Shown here: one piece after another, positions 57,859 through 64,000 of the stretch
Position numbering within the stretch: the stretch's first letter is position 1
Layout: the number at the start of each line of letters is the position of its first letter
Assembly: GCA_038501625.1 (NCBI GenBank)
Contig: JAZAYU010000037.1
Location: 4,216,001 to 4,280,000 of the forward strand
Direction of reading: 5' to 3'
DNA: 64,000 bases
Source of the DNA: Corbicula japonica
Taxonomy: Eukaryota > Mollusca > Bivalvia > Venerida > Cyrenidae
Program-made: the position numbers and the translations under genes
Notes under the pieces: model-generated
Databases searched by the model: none
Seen by the model: only the letters and a program-made list of their open reading frames with translations
Told to the model about the DNA's origin: nothing

Positions 57859-57994
57859 GGCTGAAGGTTATAAGAAAACCAGTCTCATATCTCAAGGATC
57901 TGATTGGCTGAAATGGCGACTCGTCGCCATTTCAGCCAATCAGATGCTTGAGATTTGAGACCGGTTTCCATGCTCAGTTGTATAACATTGGGCA
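57859..57994. mobile_element. Palindromic MITE H16, 10-bp deletion in left arm
   Basis: Between CAG (57856-57858) and CTG (57995-57997); 136 bp. The left arm lacks CTGAGCATGG-type sequence between TTATAA and AAACCAG, while the right arm retains it. Ends GGCTGAAGG and CATTGGGCA. Confidence 0.9.
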
Positions 57995-57997
57995 CTG

Positions 57998-58848
57998 ATT
58001 TTACGAGGTTATCCATAAACAAATAGTTTTTTGTTCACGTTTAAAAATCTGTATCTGTGGTTTAGTTCAATAATTTTAATATTTATCAGCCGCACGGAAC
58101 AAGGTTTTTGAAATTGTTAATAACATTTTCCATTTTCGTTCAACGCAGTTGCTTCCCTTTGATTTTTAAGTTTATTGTTTATACTTAATTTTGTCGTTTT
58201 TATCTCTATAAAATTCCAAGATGTGCATATTCTGTTTTTAAAAAATTCAAACGAATGAGAAAGTTTGCATTAAATCTTACAATGGACTGGACAGATGGAC
58301 TTCTGACGCACATGCGGGCTTTGGAATGGATGCGGTGAGTGCTGCCGCTATCTCTTCTCTGTTGCTGTTTTTTATTTTGTTGTTTTTAAATAAAATGTTT
58401 TATTTTGGTAAAATATCGCTCATCTGATTCTTTTTTTGTGTTTCTTGGTTTAAATAATCTCTTTAATTAAGAGTCTTACTTTTGTAAGTGAGTTTACCTA
58501 GAAAACACGCACACTAAATTAGCTGACATTCTTCAGTGATAATTTAAGTTTACCAAATTATGATCTTAATAAAAATTCATTAAATAATATCACATAACAC
58601 GTAATTAAAGAAGTCCATTTTTATTATTTCTTGGAGGTAAATTTCGGTTTTCATTGTCTTTTTCACCCAGCTCTGCATCTCTTTTTCTGCTTTAGTTTGC
58701 TGTTGATTGCTTAAAAATATTGTAATAAAAAATATAAATAAATACATCTGCACTTGAAAAATAGCTAAATGAATATAAATTAAAATACATGTATTCATAA
58801 AGAAATAGATATATGTATTTTAAATATTTAAGAAATTGATAAACGTAT
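57998..58848. other. Non-coding, nothing recognised
   Basis: AT-rich with no supported features. Confidence 0.3.
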
Positions 58849-58878
58849 TAAAATAAATAAATAAATGAATAAAAATAA

Positions 58879-58937
<59 letters not shown>

Positions 58938-58940
58938 ATT
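58849..58940. repeat. (AAAT)n microsatellite
   Basis: About 90 bp of AAATAAAT repeats with few interruptions at the left edge. Confidence 0.95.
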
Positions 58941-59633
58941 ATATGTTAGGCTTTGTTTTTGAATAGATCATGAAAGGTGACCTCTAAAAACAAATGATAT
59001 ACCGTCGTTTTTATACTATCAATTTCAATTTATTGTAACTTTACACATATATCTTGTAACTCATCAAAGAGGAAAATGATAGGCTTTTGTTTCTCACAAT
59101 TTAAACACATACCATAAATGAAGAATAAATAGTGATTCTCCGTGAGTTAATGTCATTCTTCTGTATAATTTTCAAGGGAAATCTATCATATCAAACGCTA
59201 GATATTTACAAGCAATGGTTTATACTAGGTTATCCGGGCTCATATGTCATCCCAATTACTACGACATTTATTTCTCCGTTGTGAGCATAATATACCCAAT
59301 AAGTAACTAAATTGTAATTATTCATTTTCCATACTTATCATTACAGCAAATAAAGCAAATTAATTGTTATATATGACGCATAATTCATTCTTTTATTCTA
59401 TGTCTTTAAAGAAAGGATGAATCGTCAGGAAATAAACGGAGGCGTGTATTTTGTATCACAATTTTAGTAGTTAAAATGTGCGTTTGTTTTTAATTTTTCT
59501 ATCCAAATCGTAATTTTGTAATAGATAGCTACAATAATAAATACCACTATTTGATATTTTAATAGACGAAGCAGTACGGGAAGGTTTTTGTTATGTATTT
59601 TTATTTTAGATGATTTTTGCCAGTCACTGATTT
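58941..59633. other. Non-coding, nothing recognised
   Basis: AT-rich spacer. The minus-strand frame 59464-59676 begins within palindrome H17 and is not a gene. Confidence 0.3.
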
Positions 59634-59636
59634 CTG

Positions 59637-59782
59637 TGCCCAAGGTTATAAAGCTGAGCATGGAAACCAGTCTCAAATCTCAAGCATCTGATTGGCTGAA
59701 ATGGCGACCAATCGCCATTTCAGCCAACCAGATTCTTGAGATTTGAGACTGGATTCCAATCTCAGTTTTATAACCTTCAGTC
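59637..59782. mobile_element. 146-bp palindromic MITE H17, intact
   Basis: Between CTG (59634-59636) and CTG (59783-59785). Left end TGCCCAAGG, right end CCTTCAGTC, i.e. opposite orientation to H5, H11 and H16. Identical CTG flanks fit a 3-bp target duplication. Confidence 0.92.
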
Positions 59783-60149
59783 CTGTTGTCCCGTATATCT
59801 AATGGAGCGATGGATGATAACAGACGTGGTGATGCTTTTATAGTATAGGGAGTTTTAACTTACGATGGGTTTAATCCCTTAAACAATAAAGTGTTTGGGG
59901 TTTTAATGAATTAATCATAAGCGACAGTTATAACATATTTTACAAAACATTTTTAATGATTTTTTGCATAAGAATGGCTTCAATGCAATGGGAGAACACG
60001 AAAAGCAGTACAAAAGACATACAAGTTATTGTCGTTTGTTCTTTTAATGTAGCCAAGTTAACTATATATTATATAACGAACACTTGAATTGTTTAAATTA
60101 ATTTATTATTTTGCATGTCTAACAAAACGATTTGAGCTATTTCTTTTAT

Positions 60150-60344
60150 CCCTTTACATTATATGGTTCTTTAGCATGTGCGGACAGTGTTGATCCAGAT
60201 CAGCTGGCGCATCTATTTACCAGGTTACATAATTACCAAGAAGCTATCCGCGTAGATCCGGATCACATTGAACGGATCTGCAGGCAGTTCTGGATCAATA
60301 CCGGGCGCACACGGGATATCAGCCATATCTCACGGAGTAAAGAA
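60150..60344. mobile_element. piggyBac-like MITE, diverged
   Basis: CCCTTTACATTATATGG at left after TTAT, and CACGGAGTAAAGAA before TTAA (60345-60348) at right. Internal TTGATCCAGATCAGCTGGCG is conserved. Confidence 0.65.
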
Positions 60345-60348
60345 TTAA

Positions 60349-63300
60349 CACTTCCACAAAGTTCGAAAATGATGAAGAACTTTCAAAACAATATTACTTC
60401 TAATATTATTTTTATTGTTATGTTCCTTTGAAAATATTGCGTATTTAATAAAATTGTTCAACATTATCTTTATGAGTAACTCGAAAAATGAATGTGATTA
60501 TTGTAGAAATTTATGAAGTGTTAAAAGCCAAAAACGGAAACGGGCGAAAGAATACGTTATGCCATAGATTCTGAAAGCGTCTGTCACGTAAGCGAACCAA
60601 TTCTTGTCCCAAGAGTGACTGAAAAACCTAGAATTATCTCAATGTTTTCTCTCCGCGTAATAAAGTTAAAACAAAACCCCATATCATAATGTTTGTCTGG
60701 GACGATTTTCTTTATTTTGTGCGAAAAGCTAACATAAAACGTTAGAAATTACTCCTTAATGTTGGCCCATAGGTCCCAGAGGGGTCGATCGCGCCAAAAG
60801 CTATTTGCACCTTAACATATGACGGACATAACTAGAGTCTTAATATTCCTGCTTTATGAATTTGTAAGAAGCTTTCACTCTTATGAATGCGAAACTGCAT
60901 GCGAGAGAACTATTAACTTTCGACAGCATTAGAATTTTCTGAGAGCATAGTGTCCCAGTGCGGCTTTCTGAGCTTCAGCAAATATAACAGCCGTGATTTT
61001 TAGCATATTTTCGTATTTTAACATGTCACGGAGCGTATAAGTGAACGCTAATAAAGAATGAAGACGCATAAATGAAGGAAAGAGAATTGGAAATACGATA
61101 GTTGTGAATGATACAGTTTCACAAGACATGGATATCGCGTGTTAGGCAAATATTTTAAAGATCGTTGATTAGCGCTTGAGCTTTAGTGAGCCCGTATATG
61201 GTATCGCTTTCACGAAGACGTGACATGTCCATTTTACACTTGATATGTTATAACATTGTGTACAATGTTTGTCATTAACACCTTGGCTTGCTAGGGACGC
61301 ACGAAAATCCCAGTGAGTAACATGAGTAATCGACCGCGACTTGAGAACATTTCAAGTATGAGGAAATAAATTTCACACAGTCGAATATAAAATTCAAGGA
61401 ACAAGCATTTTTCTGAAACACTGTTCCTTTCCTTTCCGCTGAAAGTTACCCCGACGGGCTAATGACTAGAAAGCTTGTTATATTATAAGAATCTGTGAGC
61501 ATTTTTACTGTTTTTTTTTTATTTCTTACTGACATATTATAGAAACATGCACAAGTAATTGTTTTGAGGCAACAATCAATAAAATAACATTATGTCTAGT
61601 ATTAAATCTGTGTGGATATCCATTTTATCTTTGTCACACATTTTATCTTTGTCGTGATGATATCATAGTGTTTGATATCATACCAACATCGAATTATATT
61701 ACTTGTTTAGGTAGAGCTTAGACTGTTGCACTGTTGATAAGTAAAATAAAACCCAGCCGTCGCTGACCTATTTAAATAGAATATGTTTTATTCTGTGTAA
61801 AAGTTTTGCTGTATTGTTTTCTCTCTTTTTTGCAACATCCTAATTCTACCCTGAGCACCCTTACTATTTTAAAACAGTTGTTATGTTTGTAGTAAAATAC
61901 GAGGTAATTGTTGTTGTTCTTTGAATAGCTACCATTTAGCGTCGACTTCCCAGTACAGGTTTCCAGGTGTGTGAGAATTGCTTCTAGCTGATCTTATTAT
62001 GGTTCTTAACCAGGTTTGCTAACAACATGTGAAACATTTTGAAATATTAATATCAGTTTGAAAGTAACACCAGTAAGATTGCTATCTATTTGTATAACAA
62101 TACGTTACACGGTCGTTTTTATGACGTTTTATTGCATTTTAATACCTAGCTCTGTGTTGTGCGATATTAATCCGCGGCTGGCGTGCCGAATCGGTAATAT
62201 CGGCCTTTTTCGGTACTTCTGTAAAATGACCACGTGACCTTGCAAGGTGCGTGATAAGTATTTTTATTAGGAGCGGCGTTTGTGAAGTGTGCAAGTTTAT
62301 TATAGTCGTAAAGTAGTTCCTACTTCGGGGTATGGTGTCATGTACATGCCAAATATTGGATAATTGGTGTATGATTTATGACCATATGTTTGCAAATATT
62401 TACCTTTTTATAAAAATTACAAAATGATAGCATAAATTTAACGATGAAAAGATTTACGAATTAATTAAAAATATATCATTAAAGTTTTCAACAGCTCATA
62501 TTACCGCAAAATATGCTCGACACATCGTTTTAAACACATTAAGGTAAAAGGTATAGTCCCGAATATAATATTTAATGTTTCATATTGGTATTTAAAACAA
62601 TTGTAATATAAACATAAAATTTCACATTTTAAGAAAAAAAACGTCTCAAAACCCCTTTTATAAAAAAGTTACAAAACCTTTCCAAATTCTGCTTTACATT
62701 GGAATTATTTGTAATTTTTGTTTGGTAATTGTTTTTCCTTGCTTGTCCATACCTTGCCACATTGCTCCATGTCAAACATGAAAGTGAAGCGTAAACGTGT
62801 GATATTCTGCCCTAAAATGCATGTAAGAACAGCACGTAACACGGATGTTGGCGCCATCTTGGATTGTCACGTATGTTTGTCTGGGATAAAACCTGTCAAG
62901 GAACTACATGTTACACGATGTTTTAAAAACTGAACATGTTAGCTAGAACCACCTTGGTAGTTGCACTGAAATAACCCAGTACTGCAACATTGTAATGATT
63001 TGGTCGTGAGACTTACACGTTATGAACAATACCAGCTCCCCACTTTGACTTGGTTCTGAAAAAATTATACTATTTGCTAAAAATTAATCCCTTCTTTTAG
63101 AGGCTTTAAATTAAACATCTGAAATGACGCAGAAAGTGTAATATGATACCGTTTTCCAATCCTGTTTTCTATGTAATTAAAACAATAGAAAAACAAGAAC
63201 GGATCTTTATTTAACTTCAAAGTGCCTTTCTTTAAAAGGTTAGGACTGTTTTATTAATGTATACGATGCAAAAGACACCAGACATATGATTCTCAAAAGT

Positions 63301-64000
63301 ATAAACATCTTCTCTACAATGAAAGCAATGAAAAGTCAAACAATAAGATCATTCGGAAAATCATCCAGTCCAGTTCCGCCTCAGTCGGTTAGGATGTGGA
63401 AAGTCAATATTAAAATAACTAGTACGATTTCTTGATCGTTAATTGTTTTCGTGACGCAATATCATGATAATGCTAATAGAGAAATGGTCTACAAGAATGC
63501 CGACTTCTAGGATTTGATGGTAGAGAACCAGAGAGCATTGGTATATTTTCATCAATACCTGGACTTATTTGGATTACTGATAGCAATCTCCATATAACAA
63601 ATCAAGAATAAGCCAGAACATCAAGAATGCATAGATTTTCCTCGTTAGCACAATCGAAGTTCAAAGATCTATCTGATGGTCATTTTTCTTAATTATTGTC
63701 CGATGACACTGCCCTGTCCAAATTGTCATAACCTTCTAATCTTTTTGTCTTTTCAATGATAAACGAGCACGTTTGCTGTCAAAATCCTCAGCCCCGATGT
63801 TTTATGGCCGATTTTAACGTTTGTCGGTATTTGCTTAAATATCGTAGAGGATCTTTAATGGACAGGCCTCATGCTAGGTAAAAAAAGTCGAAGTCCAATT
63901 AACAACATATTTCCAAATTAATGTTTGCATTATCTTTTTGTTTAACGTTGTCATTGTGTATAGCAATTTAACGGTGACAACGCAATATTATTCCAAAACT
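60349..64000. other. Non-coding, nothing recognised
   Basis: AT-rich sequence with no convincing exon, RNA gene or member of the repeat families found elsewhere in the window. 60780-61200 is less low-complexity and could be regulatory. The 62718-62933 frame (71 codons) shows no domain. Confidence 0.3.

Overview
The window is animal nuclear DNA, most likely from a bivalve mollusc. It is AT-rich, has an intron-split gene, and is dense in small non-autonomous DNA transposons. The repeat families (ATGCCCCC and TGTCTCGCC minisatellite-bearing elements, CCCTTTCCTCC...GGAGGAAAGGG elements) resemble ones I associate with clam-type genomes. That taxonomic call rests on memory, not on a search.

Layout. 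Positions 1-5760 hold the 3' part of one plus-strand gene: three short exons (1-144, 930-1063, 1916-2095) and a 3.3-kb terminal exon (2462-5760). Together they encode at least 1251 residues of an acidic/basic, apparently disordered protein ending in a Lys/Arg cluster. I do not recognise the protein. After its stop codon, the remaining ~58 kb contains no convincing host coding exon. It is intergenic sequence or a giant intron filled with repeats.

Main repeat classes: (1) ten copies or fragments of a ~200-240 bp piggyBac-like MITE (TTAA targets, CCCTTT...AAAGGG ends). (2) Seventeen copies or remnants of a palindromic MITE; seven copies are exactly 146 bp, self-complementary nearly end to end and flanked by CAG or CTG. 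Two sit inside copies of class 1, so their empty sites can be inferred. (3) Two Helitron/Helentron-like non-autonomous elements (about 6264-7535 and 15890-18302) with short subterminal inverted repeats, a 3' hairpin plus CTAGT end, and internal tandem arrays rich in AGGTCA. (4) A 941-bp fold-back element (18866-19806) with CRE-type TGACGTCA motifs. (5) Two copies, 5 kb apart, of a ~550-bp repeat with a hairpin core. (6) A 5'-truncated LINE with an intact C-terminal reverse-transcriptase ORF on the minus strand (45027-46196), and an 83-bp tRNA-derived retropseudogene with a 10-bp target duplication nearby. (7) Tandem arrays: 98 bp x 8, 56 bp x ~5, a 587-bp near-identical tandem duplication with long pyrimidine tracts, and (AAAT)n.

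The candidate for an undescribed system is the 146-bp palindrome family. The two arms within a copy resemble each other more than they resemble arms of other subfamilies, and the flanking CWG target copies are more often inverted partners (CAG...CTG) than identical. Both facts would fit intra-hairpin mismatch correction. This is a hypothesis from reading the sequence; no alignment or database search was run.
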